Positions 1-8,900 are shown, counted from the stretch's first letter. The stretch: 64,000 nucleotides of DNA from CAYYWP01 sp050176585 (GCA_050176585.1 JBFXHX010000024.1:1-64000); one strand, 5' to 3'. Numbers and translations are program-made. Notes: a model not told the origin generated them from the sequence alone.

Positions 1-465
1 CGGGACTGCCCGTCGCGGTTGCGGTCGCTGCCGGGCTGCCCGTTGCCGTCGCGGTGGCCGGTTGGGTCGTCGCCGTGCTGGTCGCCGCGGGACTGCCCGT
101 CGCGGTTGCGGTCGCTGCCGGGCTGCCCGTTGCCGTCGCGGTGGCCGGTTGGGTCGTCGCCGTGCTGGTCGCCGCGGGACTGCCCGTCGCGGTTGCGGTC
201 GCTGCCGGGCTGCCGGTTGCCGTCGCGGTGGCCGGTTGTGCCGTCGCTGTGCTGGTCGCCGCGGGACTGCCCGTCGCGGTTGCGGTCGCTGCCGGGCTGC
301 CGGTTGCCGTCGCGGTGGCCGGTTGTGCCGTCGCCGTGCTGGTCGCCGCGGGACTGCCCGTCGCGGTTGCGGTCGCTGCCGGGCTGCCCGTCGCCGTTGC
401 GGTGGCCGCTGGGCTGCCGGTTGCAGTCGCGGTGGCCGGTTGGGTGGTGGCCGTGCTCGTAGCGG
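1..465. repeat. 87-bp tandem repeat (29-codon unit)
   Basis: Units beginning CGGGACTGCCCGTCGCGGTT start at 1, 88, 175, 262 and 349, exactly 87 bp apart, with only a few substitutions between copies. The last unit is about 30 bp (10 codons) longer and more diverged, ending near 465. The period is a multiple of three, so the minus-strand reading frame is kept. More copies may lie left of the window. This is a coding minisatellite and likely to vary in copy number by slippage or recombination. Confidence 0.92.
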
Positions 466-1003
466 CCGGGCTGCCCGTCGCGGTCTCTGTAGCCTCAGGA
501 GTCTCCGTAGCTTCAGGAGTCTCCGTAGCTTCAGGAGTCTCCGTAGGCTCAGGAGTCTCCGTAGCCTCAGGAGTCTCCGTAGCCGTTACTGTAACGGCTG
601 CGCTGCTCGTTGCCGTCGGCGTAGCTGTGGGCGGCACGGCGGTGGCGGTAAAGGTCGCCGTAGGCGTGAAGACGCCCGGCGCTACGACGGGCCGGAAACA
701 TAGCAACCCCGTGATCCGGCTGCTCGCAAACGGGCACCGCGGCTGCGGCCCGCTCAGCGGCGTGAGGCTCAGATCGCACAGAAACGAGCGCTGAGTTTTG
801 CCCGTGACGCAACGCAGAGCCTGATCGCACGCTGCGCCGGTGGAAAACGATGTCGTGACGCATGCCGTCGCGACATTGTTGTAGGGGCACAGGAACCCGA
901 CGGCGTTTGGCCTGACGGTATACGCGCAGACGTCCCCGAATGCCGCGCTGGCCAGCACGAGCGTTGTCAGACAGGCAACGATACTACCGACGATGGGCCG
1001 CAT
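1..1003 (-). CDS. Secreted Cys-rich protein with Thr/Ala/Pro repeat tail, cut by window edge
   Basis: An open frame runs from an ATG at 1003 to the window edge with no stop, giving 334 visible codons; the C-terminus lies outside. The first 22 or so residues are a Sec signal peptide ending near ASAAFG. Residues about 23-110 form a head with eight cysteines, which suggests four disulfides. The rest is a Thr/Ala/Pro/Ser low-complexity stalk: five copies of a six-residue TETPEA-type unit, then 29-residue units built from ATATGSPAAT-like strings. A strong Shine-Dalgarno sequence (GAGGAGGA, 1011-1018) fixes the start. Such a stalk usually spaces a domain away from the cell surface, and a C-terminal anchor or domain may lie beyond position 1. 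The function is unknown. The plus-strand frames over the same repeats are shadows. Confidence 0.8.
   Translation of the reverse strand, partial: MRPIVGSIVACLTTLVLASAAFGDVCAYTVRPNAVGFLCPYNNVATACVTTSFSTGAACDQALRCVTGKTQRSFLCDLSLTPLSGPQPRCPFASSRITGLLCFRPVVAPGVFTPTATFTATAVPPTATPTATSSAAVTVTATETPEATETPEPTETPEATETPEATETPEATETATGSPAATSTATTQPATATATGSPAATATATGSPAATATATGSPAATSTATAQPATATATGSPAATATATGSPAATSTATAQPATATATGSPAATATATGSPAATSTATTQPATATATGSPAATATATGSPAATSTATTQPATATATGSPAATATATGSP
489..578. repeat. 18-bp tandem repeat, five copies
   Basis: Five consecutive copies of GTAGCCTCAGGAGTCTCC or one-base variants lie at 489, 507, 525, 543 and 561. On the minus strand each encodes a six-residue Thr-Glu-Thr-Pro-Glu-Ala type unit. 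It adjoins the 87-bp array but has an unrelated sequence, so two different repeat expansions occur in one stalk. Confidence 0.92.
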
Positions 1004-1204
1004 AAGCTGATCCTCCTCACGGAACTTCTCGCTACCGCAGCTCCGCTGTCGCCCGTCTTGCCGCATGGGTTGACTGCACTACCCCATTAGACGAGACGCG
1101 CACTTGTGATTTTTTAGCGCTGATCGACACGTGATTTCGTCTTGAAGACCAGAACGACAAAACGCTACCATTCAGTCCGAAAACCGCTAGTGGACTCAGC
1201 GAAT

Positions 1205-1459
1205 TTATTTCGCCGCCGCGAATCGCTCGCCCGCCTCGGCCAACGACCAATTGACGAGCGGAAGCGGGATGAGGCGGCCGCCCGGTTTCCGCATGCACAG
1301 AACGACCATGCGACCGGCGATCGCGACGCACTGATCTAGGCGGCGTACGACGGAGGTGCCGCTTGCCGCATACACAACTGGGTGGCGCAGCACCTCGCCA
1401 CGAACCACACTGGAAGCTCGAATGAGCGGCCCGCATGGAGGGCTCCTCCACTGCAGCAC
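1205..1459 (-). CDS. Small hypothetical protein, uncertain
   Basis: This 84-residue frame starts at a GTG at 1459. Its composition is protein-like (alternating hydrophobic and basic stretches, ending GERFAAAK), unlike the arginine-rich nonsense of most shadow frames here. The open frame extends about 15 codons upstream of the GTG to a TAG, still with plausible residues (LLEVKSARALSE), but offers no better start, so it could be the decayed 3' end of a longer gene. No clear Shine-Dalgarno sequence precedes the GTG. I recognise no family. Confidence 0.3.
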   Translation of the reverse strand: MLQWRSPPCGPLIRASSVVRGEVLRHPVVYAASGTSVVRRLDQCVAIAGRMVVLCMRKPGGRLIPLPLVNWSLAEAGERFAAAK

Positions 1460-1461
1460 CT

Positions 1462-1819
1462 CACTTAGCGCACGAGCACTTTTGACTTCGAGCAGCTGGC
1501 CCTATCACGCCGCTTCCACCTTGTAAATGAAATAAAGCAGCGGATTGAGAGGCGATTTTTAGCGTGACTAACTCCTTCCCCGCGTGCAAACGGCACAACG
1601 TGACAACGCCAGGGCTGCCGGCCGATCAATTCAGCGGGGCGGAGTGATCGCGCGGGACGCGATCAGGCAGCGCGGCGGGCCGCATCGGATGGGCCAGGCG
1701 GAACCACGCCATCCTCGATCCAGACCGGTTCAGCCGGGCGCCACTGATGACACCGGTTCGGCTTATCTGTTGGCCTCGATCGCCGCGCGAGCGGCGCGCT
1801 GGGCGAGGACGCGTGGCGC
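1462..1819. other. Intergenic stretch with one perfect hairpin
   Basis: I see no convincing gene here. Positions 1520-1570 are A/T-richer than the surroundings and may hold promoter sequence. A perfect inverted repeat TGATCGCG-cggga-CGCGATCA lies at 1645-1665 (8-bp arms, 5-nt loop), downstream of the minus-strand lipoprotein gene. It could end that transcript, but there is no T-tract. Confidence 0.4.
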
Positions 1820-2191
1820 TTATGGGCGCGCGCCGAGCGCACGCCGCAACGGCGGTTCGTATACGTTTTCCGGGTGAGCGGCGAAACAGGTGTCGGTGTT
1901 TTCTTGGCACATGACCACGTATGTGGCCTTGCTGTCGCACCCTTGCACGCCAATCGTGTACTCGAGGCGCGTGAGCCCGCTGACCCAGGGTCCCTGCACT
2001 GCGGGTTCGATGTAATCCTGCGAGAGCACGGTGGCGGTCGCGGAAGGGCAATTGAGGTCGAATCGGCCCCGCTGAAGCGCCACCTGCACAGCCGCATTTT
2101 GCTTCTGGCCGAGCTGCTGTTGCTGACTGGCACAACCCACCGCCGTCAGCGTTGCTGCACTGCAGGCGAGGAACGCCCATCGGCTCAACAT
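1820..2191 (-). CDS. Small putative lipoprotein
   Basis: The protein has 123 residues starting at the ATG at 2191, which follows a strong GGAGGTGA ribosome site; longer upstream frames lack one. The N-terminus has a basic start, a hydrophobic core and a lipobox-like TAVGC-A (lipidated Cys near residue 20), then a Gln-rich linker. The remainder contains four further cysteines (NCPSA, VQGCDS, VVMCQEN, DTCFAA), which suggests a disulfide-bonded periplasmic domain. I recognise no family. It is transcribed alone, divergent from the next gene, and its role at the envelope is an inference from the signal only. Confidence 0.75.
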   Translation of the reverse strand: MLSRWAFLACSAATLTAVGCASQQQQLGQKQNAAVQVALQRGRFDLNCPSATATVLSQDYIEPAVQGPWVSGLTRLEYTIGVQGCDSKATYVVMCQENTDTCFAAHPENVYEPPLRRALGARP

Positions 2192-2375
2192 ATCGTCACC
2201 TCCGCCTTCGGCCGTGTGGCCTCGCTTTGCCGGATTTGACGTCATGTGCGCAAGCGTTCGCGACCCGCGAGCGCGCACTTGGCAGTGCAGATCCATGCCC
2301 CAGCGCTTTGCTTGTCGGGGCAAACGTGCTTAACGCCTGCGACCGCCAACACTATCCGCCACTGGAGGGACGCTC

Positions 2376-2666
2376 ATGCTCACACGCCTGCTGGCCATCG
2401 CTGCCATACCCGCCCTGATCGCCGCGATCGCGCTTACCGCGTTCGCGGATGACGCCAAACCTTCTGGAGCCGGCGCCGCTGACGCGAAAGCGTCGGGGAC
2501 GATCGTCGCGGTCGAGGAGGCGACGATGAATATCAAAGGCGCGGACGGGAAGACGTACGAGGTCAAGGTCGTCGACGCGGTCGCCGAAGACCTACAGACC
2601 GGCGACATCGTCGAGTACGAGTTGGTCGAAGGGCGCCCGGTAAATGTGAAAAAGAAGGCAAAGTAG
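2376..2666 (+). CDS. Small secreted protein, unknown function
   Basis: This 96-residue protein has a clear Sec signal peptide (residues about 1-24, ending TAFA-DD). A short Ala-rich linker precedes a compact predicted beta domain (about 38-90) with repeated Val/Ile-Lys alternation, as in SGTIVAVEEATMNIKG and TYEVKVVDAVAEDL. It ends in a basic VKKKAK tail. A GGAGGG ribosome site lies 7 bases before the ATG. The domain looks like a small OB- or SH3-like barrel with a GDIVEYE turn, which is only a visual impression. It stands alone and the function is unknown. Confidence 0.75.
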   Translation: MLTRLLAIAAIPALIAAIALTAFADDAKPSGAGAADAKASGTIVAVEEATMNIKGADGKTYEVKVVDAVAEDLQTGDIVEYELVEGRPVNVKKKAK

Positions 2667-2985
2667 CGCACCCAGCGACTTGGGCCTACGCCGCCGTGGC
2701 GGTGCGCCAGCCCTTCGACGCAGCGCCTGGCACGGCGCCGGCTGGCCGTTCTGCGCCGCGTCAGGCAGAGCGGGGGCGACTGCTCGGTGCACGGCGGGAC
2801 GGGCGCAGCGCGCACCGTGGCCGGATGATCCCCGCCATGGCCGAGCTTGCCTTGCGCGGTGCGCCGCCACGGGCTCGACGCGGCGGCATGAATCAGCCGT
2901 GGCGCGCGGCGGTTCGTGAAGCGCTCGGTTGGGCGATCCGCATGCGCCGCGCGGTGATTAGCCCAAAGCGCCCCGCAGAGCGAGT
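2667..2985. other. Intergenic, no gene seen
   Basis: About 320 bases between two convergent small genes hold no frame with a credible ribosome site or protein-like composition. The sequence is rich in short GC palindromes, including a spaced GCGCACCG/CGGTGCGC pair, and I assign no function to it. Confidence 0.4.
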
Positions 2986-3192
2986 CTAAGCAGCCGTTTC
3001 TTCGCCCTTGAAGCCGATTTTGGAATGCGTTCCATCGCAGAACGGCTTGCCCGCCGACGCTCCGCACCGGCACAGATATATAGTGTCGACCTGCGCGGCC
3101 GGGTGAGCATTCTGCTTGTAGTCCATTACATTTACGCGCCCCTTCACCTCGTACGGCCCATTCTTGAGCGCCTTGATGACGACGTCGGCCAT
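2986..3192 (-). CDS. CDGSH iron-sulfur domain protein
   Basis: This 68-residue protein carries the CDGSH signature: Cys41, Cys43, Cys52 and His56 in CRCGASAGKPFCDGTH, the three-Cys one-His ligand set of a redox-active 2Fe-2S cluster. The length matches single-domain bacterial members. A GGGAGGGA ribosome site precedes the ATG at 3192; the frame upstream of it is not protein-like. Family members are small electron carriers or redox sensors without fixed pathway roles. It is divergent from the 2-oxoglutarate dehydrogenase operon, with the promoters of both sharing about 190 bp. Confidence 0.88.
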   Translation of the reverse strand: MADVVIKALKNGPYEVKGRVNVMDYKQNAHPAAQVDTIYLCRCGASAGKPFCDGTHSKIGFKGEETAA

Positions 3193-3381
3193 GGTATCCC
3201 TCCCCTGTTGGCAATGCCCGATGGCAGCTTGTAGCACGCGCGACAGGCGAGCCGACACAGCGAATTCGTAGGGGAACTGGTACGGAAACCTCGAACACGC
3301 ATAGAACGGGGCCCTCGGGCGTGATTTGCCCTTTCCGTCTGATATGGTGGGGCTGAGGCCGCGCATGGGAGGCGCGGCGGC

Positions 3382-6093
3382 ATGGATCTTGACGCCGTTT
3401 TACGTACGAATCCGGACTACATAGACGAACTCTATCGCCGGTACCGCCGCGACCCAGCTTCGGTCGGGGCGGATTGGGCCCACTTCTTCGCTGGCTTCGA
3501 GCTGGGGGTGGACGGCCGAGGTCCGACCGCAGCCGCGACGTCGGACGGCGTGGGCGACCTCATCCACACGTACCGCGAGTTCGGTCACTTAATCGCCGAC
3601 CTCAACCCCCTCCAGGCACCCGCCTCCGAGCACCCGCTCCTCGATCCGAAGGAGTTCGGCTTCACCGAGGCGGACCTGGACCGGGTCGTCCAGTGCCCGA
3701 CGTTCCGCCGTCAGCCACAGGCGACCTTGCGCGAGCTGATCGCGCTCCTCCGCGCCACCTACTGCCGGACCATCGGGGTTGAGTACACGTACATCGCCGA
3801 CAAAGCGCAGCGCGATTGGCTTACGGACCGCATGGAGCCGAGTCTCAATCAGCCCGATCTGACGGCGGAGGATCGACGGCACCTGCTCACCCGGCTAGTG
3901 GCAGCTACCGGGTTCGAGGAGTTTCTGCACGTCAAGTACATCGGCCAGAAGCGCTTCTCCCTCGAAGGCGCGGAGGCGTTGATTCCGCTGCTCGACACGC
4001 TCGTCGAGCGCGCCGGGGACAACGAGGTGAAGGAGATCGTGATGGCGATGGCGCATCGCGGTCGCCTGAACGTGCTCACACATATCCTCGGCAAGCCCTA
4101 CGAGATGATCCTCGCGGAGTTCGAGGGCACGTTCCTGCCCGCGGACATCCAGGGTGACGGGGACGTCAAATACCACCTCGGGTACGCTCGGGATTACATC
4201 ACGCGGGCCGGGCGCACGGTGCACGTCTCTCTGCTGTCGAACCCGAGCCACCTCGAGGCCGTGAACCCCGTCGCTGAAGGCATCGTGCGCGCCAAGCACA
4301 TGGCCCGGCGCGATACGATCGGCGCGACCGCCATGCCGCTGCTGATCCACGGCGATGCGGCATTCACAGGCCAAGGCGTGGTCGGCGAGACGCTATCCCT
4401 CTGCCAACTCCGCCCGTATCGCACCGGCGGAACCGTGCACGTGATCGTCGACAACCAAGTGGGCTTCACCGAGCGCCCCCCCGATTATCGGCCAACGCGG
4501 TATGCGAGCGATGTCGCCAACATCATCCAGGCGCCGATCTTCCACGTGAATGGGAACGATCCCGAGGCAGCCGTGCAAGCGGCGCGCCTGGCGGCGGATT
4601 TCCGCCGCGACTTTCGGGCCGACGTCATCATCAACTTGATCTGCTATCGGCGCCACGGCCACAACGAAGCCGACGACCCGACCATGACCCAGCCGAGCAT
4701 GTACCGGCGCATCGCGGAGCTGCCGCCGCTGCGCGACGTCTATGCGGCGCGCATGATCGAGGGCGGGGTCGTCGAAGCGAGCGAAGCCGAGCGCCTCAAG
4801 CAGGAGCTGCGCGAGGTGTTGGATGCCGCCCACGAGTACGCACGCGACTTCATGCCGCGCCAGCATGTCTTCGCACTGGGCGGCCTCTGGAAGGGACTGA
4901 CCTGGGCAGGGGACGACTGGAGCGCACAGACGAGCGTCCCGCGCGAACGCCTCGAACAGATCGCCGTAGCCGCTGCCCGTACGCCGGAGGGATTTCAGAC
5001 GCATCCGAAGCAGCGCCGCGTGCTCGATGAACGCGTGGCGGCGGTGCGCAGCGGCCGCAACATCGATTGGGCGTGCGCCGAGATGCTGGCGTTTGGTTCG
5101 CTGCTCCTCGAAGGCACGAACGTGCGGCTCGCCGGACAGGACAGTGGACGCGGGACGTTCAGCCAGCGCCATGCCGTGCTCACCGACCATACGAACGACG
5201 CGCGTCATGTGCCGCTGCAGCACCTCTCGTCCGACCAGGGCTGGTGCGAGATTATCGATTCGATGCTGTCCGAAGAAGCGGTGCTCGGATACGAGTACGG
5301 CTTCAGCTCGGCCGACCCGCGCAACCTGGTGCTCTGGGAAGCGCAGTTCGGCGACTTCGCCAACGGCGCACAGGTGATGATCGATCAGTTCATCAGCTCG
5401 GCCGAGTCCAAGTGGCAGCGCATGAGCGGTATCGTGCTGCTGCTGCCGCACGGTTACGAGGGACAAGGGCCCGAGCACAGCAGCGCCCGCCTCGAGCGCT
5501 ATCTCGAGCTCAGCGCCGACATGAACTGGCAAGTCTGCAATCTGACCACGCCGGCGCAGTATTTTCACGCGCTCCGGCGCCAGATTCACCGCAACTTTCG
5601 CAAACCCCTGGTCGTGATGAGCCCGAAGAGCTTGTTGCGGCACAAGATGGCCGTCTCTGACATCGACGCGTTCACGAACGGTACGTTTCAGACCGTCCTG
5701 CCGGAGACCGGCATCAGCGACCAGGCCGCCGTGCGCCGGGTGCTCTTGTGCAGCGGAAAGATCTACTACGAGCTGCTCGCGGCTCGTGAGCAGCGCGAGA
5801 TCAACGACATCGCCATCGTGCGCGTCGAGCAACTGTATCCGTTTCCCGTCGAGGAGCTGCGCAGCGCGCTGGCTCCCTTCACGGCGGCACCCGACGTGTA
5901 TTGGGTCCAGGAAGAGCCCTGGAACATGGGCGCGTGGCATTTCATGGCTGCGCGGCTGCCGCGCGTGCTCGGTGAGCGCAAGGCGCGCTACGTCGGTCGG
6001 GACGAGGCGGCGAGCCCGGCGACTGGATCGTACAAGATTCATCAGAGCGAGCAGTCAGCCGTCGTCGACCGCGCGCTGAGGAAGGCGCCATGA
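3382..6093 (+). CDS. sucA: 2-oxoglutarate dehydrogenase E1 component
   Basis: This 903-residue protein is full length for the thiamine-diphosphate-dependent E1 subunit that decarboxylates 2-oxoglutarate in the TCA cycle. The N-terminus (LRTNPDYIDELYRRYRRDPA) matches the E1 adaptor region. Further hallmarks are MAMAHRGRLNVLTHILGK near residue 225, the cofactor segment LIHGDAAFTGQGVVGE near 320, and EYGFSSADPRNLVLWEAQFG in the transketolase-like domain near 640. GGGAGG (3367-3372) precedes the ATG. An extended -10 like TGATATGGT lies near 3339. The last four bases overlap the start of sucB (ATGA), so translation is coupled. Confidence 0.97.
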   Translation: MDLDAVLRTNPDYIDELYRRYRRDPASVGADWAHFFAGFELGVDGRGPTAAATSDGVGDLIHTYREFGHLIADLNPLQAPASEHPLLDPKEFGFTEADLDRVVQCPTFRRQPQATLRELIALLRATYCRTIGVEYTYIADKAQRDWLTDRMEPSLNQPDLTAEDRRHLLTRLVAATGFEEFLHVKYIGQKRFSLEGAEALIPLLDTLVERAGDNEVKEIVMAMAHRGRLNVLTHILGKPYEMILAEFEGTFLPADIQGDGDVKYHLGYARDYITRAGRTVHVSLLSNPSHLEAVNPVAEGIVRAKHMARRDTIGATAMPLLIHGDAAFTGQGVVGETLSLCQLRPYRTGGTVHVIVDNQVGFTERPPDYRPTRYASDVANIIQAPIFHVNGNDPEAAVQAARLAADFRRDFRADVIINLICYRRHGHNEADDPTMTQPSMYRRIAELPPLRDVYAARMIEGGVVEASEAERLKQELREVLDAAHEYARDFMPRQHVFALGGLWKGLTWAGDDWSAQTSVPRERLEQIAVAAARTPEGFQTHPKQRRVLDERVAAVRSGRNIDWACAEMLAFGSLLLEGTNVRLAGQDSGRGTFSQRHAVLTDHTNDARHVPLQHLSSDQGWCEIIDSMLSEEAVLGYEYGFSSADPRNLVLWEAQFGDFANGAQVMIDQFISSAESKWQRMSGIVLLLPHGYEGQGPEHSSARLERYLELSADMNWQVCNLTTPAQYFHALRRQIHRNFRKPLVVMSPKSLLRHKMAVSDIDAFTNGTFQTVLPETGISDQAAVRRVLLCSGKIYYELLAAREQREINDIAIVRVEQLYPFPVEELRSALAPFTAAPDVYWVQEEPWNMGAWHFMAARLPRVLGERKARYVGRDEAASPATGSYKIHQSEQSAVVDRALRKAP

Positions 6094-7433
6094 CCGTGGA
6101 CGTACAGATCCCCCCGCTGGGCGAGTCGGTTTCCGAAGGGGTGATCGTCCGCTGGATCAAGTCCGATGGCGACCGCGTCAGCGCGGATGAACCGCTCTTC
6201 GAGCTCGAAACCGACAAGGCCAGCGTCGAGATACCGGCACCGAGCGCGGGCGTGCTGGCCGTTTTGGCCAAGGAGGGCCAGGCGGTGCGCGCCGGCGAGG
6301 TGGTCGCGCGCATTGACCCGAACGGCGCATCGGCCAAAGCCGACGGGGCGAAGACCGCCCGGCCGGCGTCCACACCGTCCAGCACAGCGGCTGCTCCAGC
6401 ATCCGTGAAGCCCGCGGTCGCACCGGAACCCAGACCACCAGCGGCAGCGACAGCGCCCCCGACACGAGAGAGCGCGCCGGCATCCGCGACCAGCGCAGCG
6501 CCAGGTGCGGCCGCGGCGACGGAACTGTCACCCGCGGTGCGCCGTCTGGTGGAGGAGCACGCTCTGGATCCCAGACGCATCGCCGGCACGGGGAAAGGTG
6601 GCCGGCTGACCAAGGCCGACGTGCTCGAGCACGTAGGAGCGCGACAGCGGGCGGAGGATGCGGGCGCGCAAGAGGCCCCGCGACCGCCGACGCCCTATGC
6701 GCGCCCCGAGATGCCCAGCGCGCCGCCGGCCGCCGACGAGGTCGAACGGGTGCCAATGAGCCGCCTGCGCCAGCGCATCGCGGCGCGCCTGCGTCAGGCA
6801 CAAGCGACAGCGGCGATCCTGACGACCTTCAACGAGATCGACATGAGCGCCGTTACAGAGCTGCGAGCGCGCTTCAAGTCGCGCTTCGCCGAGGTGCATG
6901 GCGTGCCGCTCGGCTTCATGTCGTTCTTCGCCCGCGCCTGCATCTCCGCGCTCCGCGAGGTGCCGGCGATCAATGCTCAGATCGACGGCACGGACATCGT
7001 GTACCACCAGCGCGTGCACCTAGGGGTGGCAGTCGGCACCGGGCGCGGGCTGGTGGTCCCCGTCGTGCGCAACGCCGACCAACTCGACTTCGCGGCGCTG
7101 GAGCGCGAGATCGCACGCCTCGCCGGCCTGGCGCGCGACAACAAGCTTTCCATCGATGATCTGAACGGCGGTACCTTCACGATCTCCAATGGCGGCATCT
7201 ACGGTTCGCTGCTGTCGACGCCGATCCTGAACCCGCCGCAGAGCGCGATTCTCGGCATGCACAAGATTGAGAAGCGGCCCGTCGTCGTGGATGATCAGAT
7301 CACCATCCGCCCGATGATGTACGTCGCGCTCTCGTACGATCACCGGCTCATCGACGGCGCCGAGGCAGTCACATTCCTCGTGAAGGTCAAGGAGCGCCTC
7401 GAAGACCCGAGCCGCATGCTGCTCGGCGTCTGA
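6090..7433 (+). CDS. sucB: Dihydrolipoyl succinyltransferase, E2 of 2-oxoglutarate dehydrogenase
   Basis: This 447-residue protein has the standard E2 layout. A lipoyl domain (about 1-75) carries the lipoylated Lys43 in ETDKASVE. A long Ala/Pro-rich mobile linker (about 85-145) follows, then a peripheral subunit-binding domain (about 148-185, LSPAVRRLVEEHALDPRRIA). The catalytic domain (about 215-447) has the HxxxDG active site in SYDHRLIDGAEAV. It transfers the succinyl group to CoA and forms the complex core. The start overlaps sucA by four bases, and a GC hairpin separates it from lpdA. Confidence 0.97.
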   Translation: MTVDVQIPPLGESVSEGVIVRWIKSDGDRVSADEPLFELETDKASVEIPAPSAGVLAVLAKEGQAVRAGEVVARIDPNGASAKADGAKTARPASTPSSTAAAPASVKPAVAPEPRPPAAATAPPTRESAPASATSAAPGAAAATELSPAVRRLVEEHALDPRRIAGTGKGGRLTKADVLEHVGARQRAEDAGAQEAPRPPTPYARPEMPSAPPAADEVERVPMSRLRQRIAARLRQAQATAAILTTFNEIDMSAVTELRARFKSRFAEVHGVPLGFMSFFARACISALREVPAINAQIDGTDIVYHQRVHLGVAVGTGRGLVVPVVRNADQLDFAALEREIARLAGLARDNKLSIDDLNGGTFTISNGGIYGSLLSTPILNPPQSAILGMHKIEKRPVVVDDQITIRPMMYVALSYDHRLIDGAEAVTFLVKVKERLEDPSRMLLGV

Positions 7434-7441
7434 CCCGACCG

Positions 7442-7463
7442 GCGCGGGCCGGCGCGCCCGCGC
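7442..7463 (+). other. Intercistronic GC hairpin between sucB and lpdA
   Basis: GCGCGGGC (7442-7449) and GCCCGCGC (7456-7463) form a perfect 8-bp stem with a 6-nt loop in the 41-bp gap. There is no T-tract. It may protect the sucAB message or tune lpdA expression; that role is inference. Confidence 0.4.
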
Positions 7464-7474
7464 GGAGCTCCCCT

Positions 7475-8872
7475 ATGCCTGCAACTCCCTACGATCTCGT
7501 CGTGATCGGCGCCGGTCCCGGCGGATACATCGCCGCGATCCGCGCCGCACAGCTCGGCATGCGCGTGGCCTGCGTCGATAAAGACCCGAGCCTCGGCGGC
7601 ACCTGCCTCAATGTGGGCTGCATCCCGAGCAAAGCGCTCCTCGACTCGAGCGAACGCTACTACCAAGCGGCGCACGACCTGGCAGCGCACGGAATTCGCG
7701 TCAATGGAATCGGCCTCGATATCCAAACCATGCTGGCGCGCAAGGATCAGGTCGTCAAAACGTTGACGCGCGGCATCGCCAGCCTGTTTCGCAAGCACCG
7801 CATCAGCACCGTGACTGGCGTCGGCCGTCTGGTGGGTGCGGGTCGGGTCGAAGTGCACGGCAACGAGGTTCAGACGCTGGCCGCGGCCAAGATCCTGATC
7901 GCCTCGGGCAGCGCTCCGATCGAGCTCCCGAGCGCGCCCTTCGACGGCCAGCGGATCATCAGCTCGACCGAGGCACTGACGTTGACGGCGGTACCGAAGC
8001 GGATGATGGTGATTGGCGGTGGGGCGGTCGGGCTCGAGCTCGGCTCGGTGTGGTCCCGCCTGGGAGCCCAGGTGCTGGTAGTTGAGCTACTCGATCGCGT
8101 CGTACCGGGCATGGATGAGCAACTGGCTGGCTTGCTCAAGCGCGCTCTGAAAAAGCAGGGCTTGGACTTTCGACTGCGCACCACTTTGCGGCGCGCCGCC
8201 GTCGAGGCCGACGGTGTGCTCGTCCAGCTATCTGCCGGCGACAGCGTGATCGAGGAACGCTGCGACGTACTCCTGGTGGCCGTCGGACGGCGCCCCTACA
8301 CCGACGGACTCGGCCTGGAGACGATCGGCATCGAGCTGGATGAACGCGGCCGGATCCCCGTCGACGCACAGTTCGCGACCGCGGCGCGGGACGTTTACGC
8401 CATCGGCGACGTCATCGCCGGGCCGATGCTGGCTCACAAAGCCGAAGAGGAAGGCGTGGCCGCGGTGGAACACATGGCCGGCATGCCCGGCCACGTAAAT
8501 TACGAAGCCATCCCGAACATCGTGTACACAACGCCGGAACTGGCCAGCGTGGGCCTCACCGAAGAGGAAGCGCGGCGGCGCGGCTTCGAGCTCCGCGTCG
8601 GAGCGTTCCCATACGCCGCCAATGGACGCGCCCGCTGCATGGGCGAGACCGATGGAATGGTGAAGGTCGTCGCGGACGCGACCACCGATCGCGTGCTCGG
8701 CGTGCACATACTCGGGCCGCACGCTTCGGACGTGATCGGCGAGGCCGCCCTAGCCATGGAGTTCTCGGCCAGCGCTGAGGATATCGGACGCGCCGTGCAC
8801 GCCCACCCCACGCTGTCGGAAGCGCTGAAGGAAGCGGCTTTGGCCGTAGACGGCCGGCCGCTGAGTATCTAG
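7475..8872 (+). CDS. lpdA: Dihydrolipoyl dehydrogenase (E3)
   Basis: This 465-residue flavoprotein reoxidises dihydrolipoamide for the 2-oxo acid dehydrogenase complex. It has the FAD-binding VIGAGPGG near residue 10, the redox disulfide Cys44/Cys49 in GGTCLNVGCIPSK, the NAD-binding MVIGGGAVGLELGS near 175, and the C-terminal His-Glu pair in HAHPTLSEALKEA. The length is normal for the family. It is the third gene of the sucA-sucB-lpdA operon, which argues that it serves this complex, although it could be shared with others. Confidence 0.96.
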   Translation: MPATPYDLVVIGAGPGGYIAAIRAAQLGMRVACVDKDPSLGGTCLNVGCIPSKALLDSSERYYQAAHDLAAHGIRVNGIGLDIQTMLARKDQVVKTLTRGIASLFRKHRISTVTGVGRLVGAGRVEVHGNEVQTLAAAKILIASGSAPIELPSAPFDGQRIISSTEALTLTAVPKRMMVIGGGAVGLELGSVWSRLGAQVLVVELLDRVVPGMDEQLAGLLKRALKKQGLDFRLRTTLRRAAVEADGVLVQLSAGDSVIEERCDVLLVAVGRRPYTDGLGLETIGIELDERGRIPVDAQFATAARDVYAIGDVIAGPMLAHKAEEEGVAAVEHMAGMPGHVNYEAIPNIVYTTPELASVGLTEEEARRRGFELRVGAFPYAANGRARCMGETDGMVKVVADATTDRVLGVHILGPHASDVIGEAALAMEFSASAEDIGRAVHAHPTLSEALKEAALAVDGRPLSI

Positions 8873-8883
8873 GCCGTTCGCAT

Positions 8884-8900
8884 GCCGCATGCGATGCGGC
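8884..8900 (+). terminator. Hairpin after lpdA, candidate terminator
   Basis: GCCGCAT (8884-8890) pairs perfectly with ATGCGGC (8894-8900) around a 3-nt loop, 12 bases after the lpdA stop. No T-tract follows, so it may be a weak intrinsic terminator or only a 3' stabilising hairpin. Confidence 0.4.

Noticed and set aside
1..465. Possible CRISPR-like array
   Set aside because: The 87-bp units are contiguous, nearly identical throughout, without spacers, and in frame with a coding region.
54..794. Plus-strand frame of repeated hydrophobic AAGLPVAVAVA units that looks like a membrane repeat protein
   Set aside because: It is the complement of the repeat stalk of the minus-strand secreted protein, which has a signal peptide and strong ribosome site; the plus frame has neither and ends in nonsense.
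1036..1095. tRNA-like stretch on the minus strand (CGTCTAATGGGGTAGTGCAG resembles a D-arm)
   Set aside because: No T-arm, acceptor stem or anticodon stem of correct spacing can be folded from the flanking sequence.
4393..6042. 549-residue minus-strand frame opposite sucA
   Set aside because: It is a GC-rich antisense shadow of a certain gene, with Arg/His/Ala-rich composition and no motifs.
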